A stretch of 64,000 nucleotides of DNA from Sphingomonas yantingensis (GCF_014199325.1 NZ_JACIJJ010000006.1:1-64000), one strand, 5' to 3'. Counted from the first letter of the stretch, positions 51,341 through 61,054 are shown. The notes: generated by a model from the letters alone, not told the origin. A program made the numbers and translations.

Positions 51341-51415
51341 GCGGGCGTAGCTCAGGGGTAGAGCACAACCTTGCCAAGGTTGGGGTCGAGGGTTCGAATC
51401 CCTTCGCCCGCTCCA
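51341..51415 (+). tRNA. tRNA-Gly (GCC anticodon)
   Basis: Acceptor strands GCGGGCG and CGCCCGC, discriminator T, encoded CCA. The anticodon loop is TTGCCAA and the T-arm contains GGTTCGAATCC. It lies alone between cnoX and a DUF1810 gene. Confidence 0.97.
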
Positions 51416-51513
51416 GTTCGCTGCTGCTGATTAGCAGCGCTAATCAGCAAGATTGCAGTGAACCGGCCGGCGGTGGCAGAGCCACCGACCGACGACGTGG
51501 ATTCGCCGCGGCG

Positions 51514-51930
51514 CTACCCGAGCCGTTCCAACGTCGCCGCATCCGCCCCGCCGAAGAACGTCCCCAACGCGTCCTCCACCAGCGCCCCACCGCCCGCCGC
51601 CGCGAACAGCGTCAGCGAGGACCGCAGCTTCATCGCATCGACGGTGCCCATGATCGCCTCGGCCGAACGCCCGCGATGCATCAACAGCGCCTCGACACAT
51701 TCGAGATAGCGCGGTCCCAACACCGGGTGCGCAAGATACGCTCGCGCCTCCTCGATCGACCCGATCGCATAGGCCGCCGCCATCGCGCTTCGCCCCAGCC
51801 CGGCGATCTGCGGAAACACGAACCACATCCAGTGGCTGCGCTTCTCGCCCGCGCGAAGCTCCGCCAGCGCGGCGGGATAGACGCCCGCCTGCGCGGTCAC
51901 GAAGCGTTCGAGATCATAGCCTTCGGTCAC
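51514..51930 (-). CDS. DUF1810-family protein
   Basis: 138 aa from a GTG at 51930. YDLERFVTAQAGVYPAALAELRAG, HWMWFVFPQIAGLGRS and GSIEEARAYLAHPVLGPRYLEC are the family signatures. Recent work links DUF1810 to NAD- or calpastatin-like functions, but no role is established. It is divergent from the amidohydrolase. Confidence 0.9.
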   Translation of the reverse strand: MTEGYDLERFVTAQAGVYPAALAELRAGEKRSHWMWFVFPQIAGLGRSAMAAAYAIGSIEEARAYLAHPVLGPRYLECVEALLMHRGRSAEAIMGTVDAMKLRSSLTLFAAAGGGALVEDALGTFFGGADAATLERLG

Positions 51931-51998
51931 GGCATTGCCCTTGGCCACCCCGATGGTTACGCCCGGCACCAAATAACGATCCAGTCGGGGAGACCATC

Positions 51999-54900
51999 AT
52001 GCCGCGCACCGCCGTTTCGCTGCTCGCGCTCAGCCTTTCGCTCGGGACCGCGCAAGCCCAGACGCCGCAGACCCAGCCCCCGGTCGAGGCGACCGAAGCG
52101 CCCGAGAATGTCGCCCGCTTGCCGCAGCCCGCCGCCGCGCCGCAAGCCGCCCCCAACCCCGCGAGCGTACAGGCGCCCCCCGCGCCCGCCGACAAGAAGG
52201 CGAAGTGGGATGTGAATGCGCCGCAGGGCGCGCAGCTTCGCCAGGTGAAGATCGACACTGACGAGGGGAGCTGGATGGACGTCGACGTCAGCCCCGATGG
52301 TGGCACGATCGCGTTCACGCTGCTGGGCGACATCTACACCATGCCCATCGCGGGCGGCACGCCGCGCCGCATCGCCGAGGGGCTGGCGTGGGAAGTGCAG
52401 CCGCGCTTCTCGCCCGACGGGCGCCGCATCGCCTTCACCTCCGACCGGGGCGGCGGCGACAATATCTGGATCATGAACGCCGACGGCAGCGACAAAAGGC
52501 AGGTGACGAAGGAGGATTTCCGCCTGCTCAACCAGCCGAGCTGGTCGCCGGACGGGCAGTATATCGTCGCCAAGAAACACTTCACGACCGGCCGCAGCCT
52601 CGGCACCGGAGAGGTGTGGATGTACCACGTCTCCGGCGGGGCAGGCGTGCGGCTGGTCAAGCGGCCGAACGAGCGGCACCAGAAGGAACTGGGGGAGCCG
52701 GTTTTCGCACCCGACGGCAAGAGCGTCTATTTCACGCGCAACGTGACGCCGGGGCCGATCTTCGAATACGCGCAGAACTCGAACACCGACCTGTTCCATA
52801 TCGAAAAGGTCGATCTGGCGACCGGCGAGACGAGCGCGGTCGTTACCGGCAATGGCGGCTCGGTCCGCCCGCAGCCCTCGCACGACGGCAAGAAGATCGC
52901 CTTCGTCCGGCGTGAGGCGACACGCTCGAAGCTCTACGTCCGCGATCTGGAGAGCGGGGCGGAGCGCAAACTCTATGACACGCTCGATCAGGACGTGCAG
53001 GAAACCTGGGCGGTCACCGGCGTCTATCCGAACATGGCCTGGATGCCCGGCGACAAGGAGATCGTCGTCTGGGCGGGCGGCAAGCTCAACCGCATCGACG
53101 TGGCGACCGGACAGGCGCGGCAGATCCCGTTCCGCGTCACCGACACGCGCACGGTGACGCAGGCCCCGCACCCTCAGATCGCGGTGGGCGAGGAACGCTT
53201 CACGACGAAGATGCCACGCTTCGCCGCCGTCTCCCCCGATGGCGGGCGCGTGGTGTTCGAAAGCCTGGGCAAGCTCTACCTCAAGCCGATGGCGGGCGGC
53301 GCGGCGAAGCGGCTGACGCGTTCGGGCGACGGGCGCGAGCTGTTCCCGACCTGGTCGCCCGATGGCCTCACCATCGCCTATATCGAATGGACCGATGCCG
53401 GTGCGGGCCGGCTGATGACTGTGCCCGCTACGGGCGGCGCGGCCAAGGCGATCACGACGCGGCCCGGCCATTACGCGCGCCCGCGCTTCTCGCCCGATGG
53501 CAAGACGATCGTGTTCGAGGGCAAGGGCAATCGCAGTGTGACGCTGCCCGGCTATGCGCTCGACACCGGCGTCTACCGCGTGGCCGTGAGCAGCGGCGCG
53601 CCGGTGCTGGTCGCCAAGGACATGGCGCTGCCGCAGTTCGGCGCGGCCAGCGACCGCCTGTTCATGGTGGGCGAGGACGAGGGCAAGCAGGTGCTCGTCT
53701 CGACCGACCTCAATGGCGGGGCGAAGCAGACGCATTTCGTCGGCGAGCTCGCGACCAACTTCTCGGTCTCGCCCGATGGCCGGACGGCGGCGTTCGTGCA
53801 GAATTACGAGGCGTTCGTCGTGCCGCTCGTCCCCGGCAACCAGGCGCTGGAAATCGATCCCGACTCGAAGGCGCTGCCGGTAACCCGCGTCAGCGCCAAC
53901 GGCGCGACCTATGTGAACTGGTCGGCAAAGGGCGACCGTATCCACTGGTCGACGGGCCCGACGCTGTATACCGCCGAGCGATCGCGGCTGTTCCCCACCG
54001 CCCCCGCGAGCGAGAATGCGGCAAAGTTCGTGCCGCCGGCCAGCGGCCTCGACCTGTCGATGCCGGTCGAGGCGGCGAAGCCGACCGCGACGGTCGCGCT
54101 TACCGGCGCGCGGCTGGTCACGATGGCGAATGCCGAGGGCGGGATCGTCGACGACGGCGTGGTCGTCATCCGCGGTGATCGGATCGTGGCGGTCGGGCCG
54201 CGCGCTTCGACGCCCGTGCCGACCGGTGCGAAGACGATCGACGTTGCGGGCAAGACGATCATCCCCGGCCTCATCGACGCGCACGCGCACGGGCCGGAGG
54301 GCGATGACGAGGTGGTGCCGCAGCAGAACTGGTCGCTCCTTCAGAACCTCGCGCTCGGCACGACGACGATCCACGATCCGTCCTCGACCGCGAGCGAGAT
54401 CTTCGTCGCGAGCGAAATGCAGCGCGCCGGGCTGCTCACCGGCCCGCGTATCTATTCGACCGGCGAGATCATCTACGGCGCGCGCGCGGCCGACGTGTAT
54501 GCGCGGATCGACGGCTATCAGGACGCGCTCGACCATGTCCGCCGGCTGAAGGCGCAGGGCGCGCATTCGGTGAAGAACTACAACCAGCCGCGCCGTGAAC
54601 AGCGCCAGATGGTGGTCGCCGCCGCGCGGGCCGAGGGGATGCAGGTGGTGGCCGAGGGCGGGTCGCTGTTCGGCATGGACATGAACCTGATCGCCGACGG
54701 CAACTCGACGCTCGAGCACAACATCCCGCTCGAAAAGTTTTACGACGACGTCGTCCAGATGTTCGGCCAGTCGGACACCAACTACACGCCGACGCTGATC
54801 GTCAGCTATGGCGGGCTGGCGGGCGAGCCCTATTGGCGACAGGCGACCAACGTCTACGACAACCCGCTCTTGATCCACACGCCGCGCGACGAGCTGCTCG

Positions 54901-55322
54901 CATCGACCGCGCGGGTGGTGAAGGCGCCCGAGAGCAACTTCGTCGACGACGACAATGCGCGCGAGGCACGGCGGATCGCCAAAGCCGGGCGCCACGTGTC
55001 GATCGGCGCGCATGGGCAGCAGGCGGGTATCGGCTCGCACTGGGAACTCTGGTCGTTCGTGCGCGGCGGCATGACCCCTGTCGAGGCGCTGGCGGCGGGA
55101 ACGATCGAGTCCGCCCGCTCGCTCGGCATGGCACGCGATATCGGCAGCCTTGAGGCGGGCAAGCTCGCCGACCTGGTGGTGCTCGATGCCGATCCGACGC
55201 AGGATATCCGCAATTCGGACAAGGTGGCGCGGGTGATGCTCGGCGGGCGCCTCTATGACGCTCGGACGATGAACGAGGTCGAGACCGGGACGGGCAAGCG
55301 CCTGCCCTATTGGTGGGAGTGA
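51999..55322 (+). CDS. TolB-propeller plus amidohydrolase exported protein
   Basis: 1107 aa. A signal peptide (SLLALSLSLGTAQA) and a Pro/Ala linker are followed by a WD40-like propeller (repeated PRFSPDGRRIAFTSD, SWSPDGQYIV, AVSPDGGRVVF) over residues 90-690. An amidohydrolase domain follows (IPGLIDAHAHG with the first metal pair, and later VSIGAHGQQAGIGSHWELWS). It ends in the family closing strand LADLVVLDADPTQDI. It is a probable periplasmic metal-dependent hydrolase; the substrate is unknown. The fusion is common in sphingomonads and xanthomonads. An antisense frame of 1140 codons lies across it but is a shadow. Confidence 0.93.
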   Translation: MPRTAVSLLALSLSLGTAQAQTPQTQPPVEATEAPENVARLPQPAAAPQAAPNPASVQAPPAPADKKAKWDVNAPQGAQLRQVKIDTDEGSWMDVDVSPDGGTIAFTLLGDIYTMPIAGGTPRRIAEGLAWEVQPRFSPDGRRIAFTSDRGGGDNIWIMNADGSDKRQVTKEDFRLLNQPSWSPDGQYIVAKKHFTTGRSLGTGEVWMYHVSGGAGVRLVKRPNERHQKELGEPVFAPDGKSVYFTRNVTPGPIFEYAQNSNTDLFHIEKVDLATGETSAVVTGNGGSVRPQPSHDGKKIAFVRREATRSKLYVRDLESGAERKLYDTLDQDVQETWAVTGVYPNMAWMPGDKEIVVWAGGKLNRIDVATGQARQIPFRVTDTRTVTQAPHPQIAVGEERFTTKMPRFAAVSPDGGRVVFESLGKLYLKPMAGGAAKRLTRSGDGRELFPTWSPDGLTIAYIEWTDAGAGRLMTVPATGGAAKAITTRPGHYARPRFSPDGKTIVFEGKGNRSVTLPGYALDTGVYRVAVSSGAPVLVAKDMALPQFGAASDRLFMVGEDEGKQVLVSTDLNGGAKQTHFVGELATNFSVSPDGRTAAFVQNYEAFVVPLVPGNQALEIDPDSKALPVTRVSANGATYVNWSAKGDRIHWSTGPTLYTAERSRLFPTAPASENAAKFVPPASGLDLSMPVEAAKPTATVALTGARLVTMANAEGGIVDDGVVVIRGDRIVAVGPRASTPVPTGAKTIDVAGKTIIPGLIDAHAHGPEGDDEVVPQQNWSLLQNLALGTTTIHDPSSTASEIFVASEMQRAGLLTGPRIYSTGEIIYGARAADVYARIDGYQDALDHVRRLKAQGAHSVKNYNQPRREQRQMVVAAARAEGMQVVAEGGSLFGMDMNLIADGNSTLEHNIPLEKFYDDVVQMFGQSDTNYTPTLIVSYGGLAGEPYWRQATNVYDNPLLIHTPRDELLASTARVVKAPESNFVDDDNAREARRIAKAGRHVSIGAHGQQAGIGSHWELWSFVRGGMTPVEALAAGTIESARSLGMARDIGSLEAGKLADLVVLDADPTQDIRNSDKVARVMLGGRLYDARTMNEVETGTGKRLPYWWE

Positions 55323-55405
55323 TGGGGCGGCGTCCGTCCCGCTAGGGGACGGGCGCCCCCGCAATCGGGCTTGAGCCAAATCGTAAACGGCGCGTTAACG
55401 CTGTC

Positions 55406-55570
55406 ATGCGATCCCGTGCCGTTCCCGCCAGCCACCCGCTCCGCCGTCAGCTCAAGCTGACGCGCACCGACCGCGCCGCCAATGCGAAACGCGCGGAGGA
55501 CAGCGACGTGAAGCTGTTCATCCTGAGCTTCACGGCGTTCTTCGTCTGCTTCTACACGTTTCTGCTCTAG
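55406..55570 (+). CDS. Small basic single-span membrane protein (54 aa)
   Basis: A basic N-terminal half (LRRQLKLTRTDRAANAKRAE) and a C-terminal membrane helix with aromatic residues (LFILSFTAFFVCFYTFLL). It has coding-like codon use and starts 84 bp after the amidohydrolase. The function is unknown. It resembles the small protein at 48383 in build but not in sequence. Confidence 0.6.
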   Translation: MRSRAVPASHPLRRQLKLTRTDRAANAKRAEDSDVKLFILSFTAFFVCFYTFLL

Positions 55571-55655
55571 GCCGTCGCCCCGGCGAAGGCCGGGGCCGCT
55601 TGCGGCACTTGCAGTGCACCGTCACCGGGCGATCCCAGCTTTCGCTGGGATGAAG
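55571..55655. repeat. Paired hairpins (sphingomonad intergenic repeat)
   Basis: CCCCGGCGAAGGCCGGGG at 55578-55595 and TCCCAGC-TTTC-GCTGGGA at 55633-55650, in a convergent intergenic region. These are the same style as the repeat at 41008-41085. Confidence 0.7.
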
Positions 55656-55668
55656 CAGTGGGGTGGGT

Positions 55669-56958
55669 TCAATCGCAGGCGAGGTGTAGCTGCCGGGCGA
55701 TCCAGGCCGACACTAGGCACATGCCCGCCACCACCAGCAGCATGTCGGCGGGCCCGACGCCCAGCGCGGTGATCGCGATGACCGCGGCCGCGCCGATCAC
55801 CATGGCTCCTGCATTGACGACGTTGTTCGCCGCCACCGTGCGCGCGGTCTGGTCCTTGGTCACCGTGGTCGTCAGGAACGCATAGAGCGGCACGACGAAC
55901 ATGCCACCCGTCGTCGCGATCGCCATCAGCGTGCCGAGCACCAGCAGCGACTGTGGATGGCTGACGAAATCCCACACATTGTAGAGCTGCCCCGGCGGCG
56001 CCGCGATCCACAGCCGCGATTCGATCGAGAAGGCGACAACGAACAACGCCATGCCGATCACCGAAATGGGCGAATATTTCGCCGAGATCTCCGACTTGAG
56101 CATCGAATTGATGATGACCGACCCGATCGCCACCCCGATCGAGAAGATCGCGATCATCAGGCTCGCCACCTTCTCGTCGGCAGTCAGCACGTTCTTGGCG
56201 AGGGGCGGGAAGATGACGATCAGTACGGCGCCGATCGTCCAGAAGAAACTGATTGCGCAGATGGCGAGGAACAGGCGCCGGATGTGCATCGTCTGGCGAA
56301 TGAGCGCGTAGGAGGCGGTGAAGGGGTTCCAGTTGATCTTCAGCATCGCGCCTGCACGCGGTGCCGGCGGCACCTGTCGTCCGGCCAGGAGGCCGACGCA
56401 GGCGACGAGGATCACCGTGACCGCCGCTGCCTCCACCCCGATCCATCCGGCGGTCACGGTGCCGAGCAGGATCGAGAGGTACGTCCCCGCCTCGACCAGC
56501 CCGGTGCCGCCCAGCACCTGATCCTCGTCCAGATGCTGCGGCAGGATCGCGTATTTGATTGGGCCGAAGAACGTCGAGTGGACGCCGAGCATCAGCACCG
56601 CGCCGAGCATCATCGCGATGCCGGGCGTCACATAGCCGTGCTTGGCGATGATGAGGCCGGCGGCGCCGAAGATCATGATGCCGATCTCGGCCAGCTTCAC
56701 GAGCCGTATGATCCGCGCCTTGTCATAACTGTCGGCAAGCTGGCCTGACAGTGCGGACAGGAGGAAGAACGGGATCAGCGACAGGCCGGTGGCCAGCGCA
56801 TTGAAGTTCGATTCGGTCGCCGGGTCCTTGAAGATCTGGTACGTCGCGAACAGCACCATCGCGGTCTTGAACAGGTTGTCGTTATAGGCGCCGAGGAACT
56901 GCGTCACGAACAGGGGGAGGAACCGGCGCTCCTTGAGCAGTCCGAGCGCGTTGATCAT
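55669..56958 (-). CDS. MFS transporter, LplT-like
   Basis: 429 aa, twelve membrane segments. The opening RRFLPLFVTQFLGAYNDNLFK is typical of the lysophospholipid transporter (LplT) group, with later GPIKYAILPQHL and GTGLVEAGTYLSILLG. It probably flips lysophospholipid across the inner membrane. No acyltransferase (Aas) domain is fused or adjacent. The start at 56958 aligns with the family. Confidence 0.88.
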   Translation of the reverse strand: MINALGLLKERRFLPLFVTQFLGAYNDNLFKTAMVLFATYQIFKDPATESNFNALATGLSLIPFFLLSALSGQLADSYDKARIIRLVKLAEIGIMIFGAAGLIIAKHGYVTPGIAMMLGAVLMLGVHSTFFGPIKYAILPQHLDEDQVLGGTGLVEAGTYLSILLGTVTAGWIGVEAAAVTVILVACVGLLAGRQVPPAPRAGAMLKINWNPFTASYALIRQTMHIRRLFLAICAISFFWTIGAVLIVIFPPLAKNVLTADEKVASLMIAIFSIGVAIGSVIINSMLKSEISAKYSPISVIGMALFVVAFSIESRLWIAAPPGQLYNVWDFVSHPQSLLVLGTLMAIATTGGMFVVPLYAFLTTTVTKDQTARTVAANNVVNAGAMVIGAAAVIAITALGVGPADMLLVVAGMCLVSAWIARQLHLACD

Positions 56959-57095
56959 GCGGGGCAACCGGCCTTGTTGGGACGCGTGGCGACAGGAAGC
57001 GGTGGGTGTAGCCGCTAGGGGAGGGGCGCTCAACCCGCTCGCTGGTACGCATGGGAAGCGTGGCGCGGCGGGCAATCGGGTGTTAGGGGGCGTCG

Positions 57096-57650
57096 ATGCT
57101 GACGCTGCCCAACATCCTGACCCTGTCACGGATCTTCGCGGTGCCGCTGCTCGTCGGCCTGCTCTGGTGGCCGCAATGGGCGGCCGGTTACGCCATCGCC
57201 TTCGTCCTCTACTGCATCGTCGGGTTCACCGACTATCTCGACGGCTATCTGGCGCGGTCGCAGGGGACGGTGTCGAAGCTCGGCATCTTTCTCGATCCCA
57301 TCGCCGACAAGATCATGGTGGCGGCGGTCATCCTGATGCTCGCCTCGACGCGCGACATCGGCGGGGTGCACCTGATCGCCGGGCTCGTCATCCTGCTGCG
57401 CGAGATCATGGTGTCGGGACTGCGCGAGTTCCTCGGCAGCCTGCGCGTATCGGTCCCCGTGTCGCGGCTGGCCAAATGGAAGACGACGCTGCAACTGGTC
57501 GCCCTGGGCGCGCTGATCCTGGCGGGCGCAGTGCCCGATTATGGCTTCGTCCGGGTCGTTGGGCTCGCCAGCCTCTGGGGCGCGGCGGTGCTGACGCTGG
57601 TGACGGGATGGGATTACCTCCGCGTCGGCCTACGGCACATGGATAGCTGA
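57096..57650 (+). CDS. pgsA: CDP-diacylglycerol-glycerol-3-phosphate 3-phosphatidyltransferase
   Basis: 184 aa membrane enzyme. LPNILTLSRIFAVPLLV is the usual opening, and the CDP-alcohol phosphotransferase motif reads TDYLDGYLAR, then LGIFLDPIADK with all four Asp residues. It makes phosphatidylglycerol phosphate. The stop shares its last base with the moaD start. Confidence 0.96.
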   Translation: MLTLPNILTLSRIFAVPLLVGLLWWPQWAAGYAIAFVLYCIVGFTDYLDGYLARSQGTVSKLGIFLDPIADKIMVAAVILMLASTRDIGGVHLIAGLVILLREIMVSGLREFLGSLRVSVPVSRLAKWKTTLQLVALGALILAGAVPDYGFVRVVGLASLWGAAVLTLVTGWDYLRVGLRHMDS

Positions 57651-57907
57651 TGGCGATCGAGATGCTCTATTTCGCCTGGGTCCGCGAAGTGATCGGCACC
57701 GGGCATGAGCGTGTCGATCCGCCGGCGGAGGTGGAGACGGTGGGCGCGCTGATCGACTGGCTCGCTGCATCGAGCGACACCCATGCCGCGGCCTTCGAGA
57801 ATCGCGAGCGGCTGCGTGCCGCCGTTGACCAGGCGTTCGTTCCGCTCGATGCAGCCATCGCGGGCGCGCGGGAGATCGCGATCTTCCCGCCGGTGACGGG
57901 CGGATGA
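57650..57907 (+). CDS. moaD: Molybdopterin synthase small subunit
   Basis: 85 aa ubiquitin-like protein ending in the essential GG (FPPVTGG). It carries the thiocarboxylate sulfur for molybdopterin. It overlaps moaE by four bases. Its product is needed for the molybdenum sulfite oxidases encoded on the element. Confidence 0.96.
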   Translation: MAIEMLYFAWVREVIGTGHERVDPPAEVETVGALIDWLAASSDTHAAAFENRERLRAAVDQAFVPLDAAIAGAREIAIFPPVTGG

Positions 57908-58341
57908 TCCGCATTCTCGTCACCCCCGATCCGATCGACGTTGCCACCGAAGTGGCGCGGGTCGAGGTCGAGGGGGCGGGCGGGATCGCCAGCTTCATCG
58001 GCCGCGTGCGCGCCGACGATGGAGTGAGCACGCTCGAGCTCGAGCATTATCCCGGCATGACCGAAGCCGCGCTGGAGGCGGTGGCGAGGACCGCCGCCGC
58101 GCGCTGGTCGCTGGCGGCGGTGACGATCGTCCACCGCGTCGGCCCGATGGGGCCGGGCGAGCGCATCGTCCTTGTCGCGACCGCCGCCGCGCATCGACAG
58201 GCCGCGCTCGACGCCTGTGCCTATTGCATCGACCGGCTGAAGACCGATGCGCCGTTCTGGAAGCGGGAGGTCACGCCCGAGGGCACGCGCTGGGTGGAGG
58301 TGCGTGCGGCGGATGCGCAACGGGCCACCGACTGGGCATAG
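57904..58341 (+). CDS. moaE: Molybdopterin synthase catalytic subunit
   Basis: 145 aa. Family features: GGIASFIGRVR, LELEHYPGMTEAAL, VHRVGPMGPGERIVLV, and the catalytic-Lys segment RLKTDAPFWKRE. It inserts the dithiolene sulfurs to make molybdopterin. It is coupled to moaD and pgsA in one operon. Confidence 0.96.
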   Translation: MIRILVTPDPIDVATEVARVEVEGAGGIASFIGRVRADDGVSTLELEHYPGMTEAALEAVARTAAARWSLAAVTIVHRVGPMGPGERIVLVATAAAHRQAALDACAYCIDRLKTDAPFWKREVTPEGTRWVEVRAADAQRATDWA

Positions 58342-58347
58342 CAAAAG

Positions 58348-58370
58348 GGCGCCGCATCGCTGCGGCGCCC
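58348..58370 (-). terminator. Terminator between moaE and the fasciclin gene
   Basis: GGGCGCCGCA and TGCGGCGCCC around three bases. On the minus strand it is followed by TTTT, so it ends the fasciclin transcript; it may also help end moaE. Confidence 0.85.
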
Positions 58371-58395
58371 CTTCGTTCGGGTCGGGACCGGAGGC

Positions 58396-59034
58396 TTACG
58401 AGCCCGAGGTCGACGTCGCCGGCGCCAGTTTCGGCACCACGACGCCGTTGACGACGTGGACGACACCGTTCGAGGCCATCACGTCGGGCTGCGCGACATA
58501 GCTCTTGTTGCCGCTGGCATCGACCAACGCGATCGCCGCGCCTTCCTCGGTGACGGTCAGCGGGCTGCCCTCGACCGTGGTCAGCGTGGCCTTGCCGCCG
58601 CCGGCCTTCATCTGCGCGCGAAGCTGCTCGAGCGTCACCTTGCCCGGCACGACGTGATAGGTCAGCACCTTGGTCAGCGTCGGCTTGTTCTCGGGCTTCA
58701 AGAGCGTGTCGAGCGTACCGGGGGCGAGCCGCGTGAACGCCTCGTTCTCGGGCGCGAAGACGGTGAAGGGGCCGGGGCCCGACAGCGTGGTGGCGAGGTC
58801 GGCGGCCTTCACCGCGCTGACCAGCGTCGACAGCTTGGGGTTGGCCATCGCGGCGTCGGCGATCGTGCCGGTGGCGGCCGCGGGGGTGGCCGCCGTCGTG
58901 GTGGTAGCCTCGCCGGCCATCGGCTGCGCCTGAGTCGTGGTCGGCATCGGCGTCCTGCCCGGCGTGGTCTGGGCCATCGCGAGGGTCGAGGTGGCGGCGA
59001 GGCCGGCCAGGGCGATCATCGAAAAGCGGTTCAT
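58396..59034 (-). CDS. Fasciclin-domain secreted protein
   Basis: 212 aa. A signal peptide (FSMIALAGLAATSTLAMA) and a Thr/Ala-rich linker precede one FAS1 domain: GPGPFTVFAPENEAFTRL, LTYHVVPGKVTLEQL, and the closing NGVVHVVNGVVVPKL. FAS1 proteins mediate adhesion at the cell surface or in the periplasm. Confidence 0.93.
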   Translation of the reverse strand: MNRFSMIALAGLAATSTLAMAQTTPGRTPMPTTTQAQPMAGEATTTTAATPAAATGTIADAAMANPKLSTLVSAVKAADLATTLSGPGPFTVFAPENEAFTRLAPGTLDTLLKPENKPTLTKVLTYHVVPGKVTLEQLRAQMKAGGGKATLTTVEGSPLTVTEEGAAIALVDASGNKSYVAQPDVMASNGVVHVVNGVVVPKLAPATSTSGS

Positions 59035-59144
59035 CGGGCGTCTCCATCGACTGGAACGTGAAACGGGGTGCGCGCCGCGGCGGGGGAGGGGGGGAGCGAC
59101 ACGGCGCGCGATTGATCTACGTTTCAGTGCTGCGATGGTTTCCC

Positions 59145-60068
59145 CTACCGACCTTGGTCCGTACGCTCGGCAGCGGCGGTCCGCAGCACCCCGGCCAGCA
59201 GCCGGAAGTCGCGCTCGCGCGGGCTCGCCTTGCGCCAGACGAGCGCGATGCGGCGCTCCGCCCGCTCGGCATCGATCGGCCGCGCGTCGATATGCGTGCC
59301 GCGCAGGATCCCCGCGCCGATCGCCATTTCGGGCAGCATCGTGACGCCGAGGCCGTTTTCCACCATCTGCACGATCGTGTGCAGCGAGGTGCCGAGCATC
59401 GCCGCCTGTCCGCGCAGTTCGCTAGTGGCGCAGACCGCCAGCGCATGATCGCGCAGGCAATGACCGTCCTCGAGCAGCAAGAGCCGCGTCTCGTCGATGT
59501 CGTCGGCCATCACCGGCCCGGAGCCGGGCAGCGTATCGGCCTGGGGGAAGGCGACGAACAGGCGGTCGGCGAACAGCGGCTCGACCTCCACCTCGCCGCA
59601 GGCATAGGGCAGCGCGAGGAGCACGCAGTCGGTGCGGCCCGAATGCAGCGCCTCGCACGCCGGCCCCGTCGGCTCCTCGCGCAGGAAGAGCTTGAGGTCG
59701 GGATATTCGCGCCTCAGCTGCGGCAGGATCTGGGGCAGCAGGAAGGGGGCGATCGTCGGGATGACGCTCATCCGCATCTCGCCGGTCAGCGGGCGGCCGG
59801 CTGCACGCGCGATCTCGCCCAGTTCGTCCGCCTCGCGAAGCACGCGGCGCGCCTTGTCCGCGATCCGCTCGCCGAGCGGGGTGAAGCGCACGACCCGCCG
59901 TGTCCGCTCGACCAGCGTCACGCCAATCAGCGTCTCGAGCTCGCGGATGCCCGCCGAGAGCGTCGATTGCGTGACGTAGCAGGCGTCGGCCGCGCGCCCG
60001 AAATGCCCCGCGTCGTTCAGCGCCACCAGATACTGGAGCTGCTTCAGCGTGGGGAGGTAGGTCGTCAT
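59145..60068 (-). CDS. oxyR: Hydrogen peroxide-inducible regulator OxyR
   Basis: 307 aa LysR protein. The HTH reads TLKQLQYLVALNDAGHFGRAAD. The redox pair lies in LEDGHCLRDHALAVC, two cysteines nine positions apart, as in OxyR Cys199/Cys208. It activates catalase and peroxidase genes upon peroxide. No catalase is adjacent here. Confidence 0.93.
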   Translation of the reverse strand: MTTYLPTLKQLQYLVALNDAGHFGRAADACYVTQSTLSAGIRELETLIGVTLVERTRRVVRFTPLGERIADKARRVLREADELGEIARAAGRPLTGEMRMSVIPTIAPFLLPQILPQLRREYPDLKLFLREEPTGPACEALHSGRTDCVLLALPYACGEVEVEPLFADRLFVAFPQADTLPGSGPVMADDIDETRLLLLEDGHCLRDHALAVCATSELRGQAAMLGTSLHTIVQMVENGLGVTMLPEMAIGAGILRGTHIDARPIDAERAERRIALVWRKASPRERDFRLLAGVLRTAAAERTDQGR

Positions 60069-60116
60069 CCCCGACAGATGGATTGATCGGTTCAGTCGAT
60101 CAATAGGCGGCGCGGA

Positions 60117-60896
60117 TCAGGCCGAAAAGAAGCGATAGATGCTGAACAGGCTGGTCGCGGTCAGGACGATGCCGACGAGCACCAGCAGCGTCTTGGTCGG
60201 CACGCGCTTGGCGATCATCGCGCCGAACGGCGCGGCGATGACGCCGCCGATCAGTAGGCCGAGGACCGGGTGCCAGAAATCGGGGCCAAACCCCTTGGTG
60301 CCGATGCCGATCAGGAAGGTGATCGAGACCGAGACGGTCAAGAAGAACTCGACCGAATTGACCGTGCCGATGGTGGTGCGCGGCGTGCCGCCCTGGATGA
60401 GCAGGTTGGAGGTCACGACAGGCCCCCATCCACCGCCCCCCGCGGCATCGAGGAACCCGCCGGCCAGCCCCAGCGGCTCGATGATCTTCGGCTCCCGCTC
60501 CCGGTGCGGCGGATAGCGAAGCCCGCGCCAGAGGAGGTAGAGGCCGATCCCCGACAGATACGCCATCACGACCGGCCGCGTCACCGATGCATCGATCGAG
60601 GTGAGCAGATACGCCCCCGTCACGCCGCCGACGATGCCGGGGAGGAGGAGGCGCCAAAACATCCGCCAGTTGACGTTCTTGTGCAGCGCGTGGCTGATCC
60701 CCGACACGCCCGTCGTCGCGCATTCGACGAGGTGGACGCCGGCCGAGGCGGTGGCGGGCGGCACGCCGATGACGCTGACCAGCAGCGTGCTCGAGATCAC
60801 CCCGAACGCCATGCCGAGTGCGCCGTCGACGATCTGCGCGACGAGGCCGACCGCGATGTACGGCAGCAATTCGGCAACCTGAACCCCCTCGAACAT
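60117..60896 (-). CDS. TSUP-family (TauE/SafE) membrane protein
   Basis: 259 aa, about eight membrane segments. VAQIVDGALGMAFGVISSTLLVS and GGFLDAAGGGGWGPVVTSNLL are the duplicated family motifs. It probably exports sulfite or a similar anion. It lies divergent from cysE, a sulfur-assimilation gene. It is a different subfamily from the element's TauE at 18995. Confidence 0.9.
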   Translation of the reverse strand: MFEGVQVAELLPYIAVGLVAQIVDGALGMAFGVISSTLLVSVIGVPPATASAGVHLVECATTGVSGISHALHKNVNWRMFWRLLLPGIVGGVTGAYLLTSIDASVTRPVVMAYLSGIGLYLLWRGLRYPPHREREPKIIEPLGLAGGFLDAAGGGGWGPVVTSNLLIQGGTPRTTIGTVNSVEFFLTVSVSITFLIGIGTKGFGPDFWHPVLGLLIGGVIAAPFGAMIAKRVPTKTLLVLVGIVLTATSLFSIYRFFSA

Positions 60897-61054
60897 GCGC
60901 GTCCTTATCGTAGAGTGCGATGATGGGGATTGCCGCCCCCGCCGCCCGGAAACAAGACAGTTCGGGTTTAGCGTTGCCAAGCGGCAACGGTTCCGCGCTT
61001 GGAATGACCTGTGCGGCGTCCTACATGCCAATCTTCGTGGCTAGGGGACACGCC

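Noticed and set aside
51957..55379. An open frame of 1140 codons on the minus strand across the amidohydrolase gene
   Set aside because: The plus-strand protein has a signal peptide, propeller repeats and amidohydrolase motifs. The antisense frame is rich in His, Arg and Asp, as expected for the complement of GC-rich coding DNA, and shows no domain.
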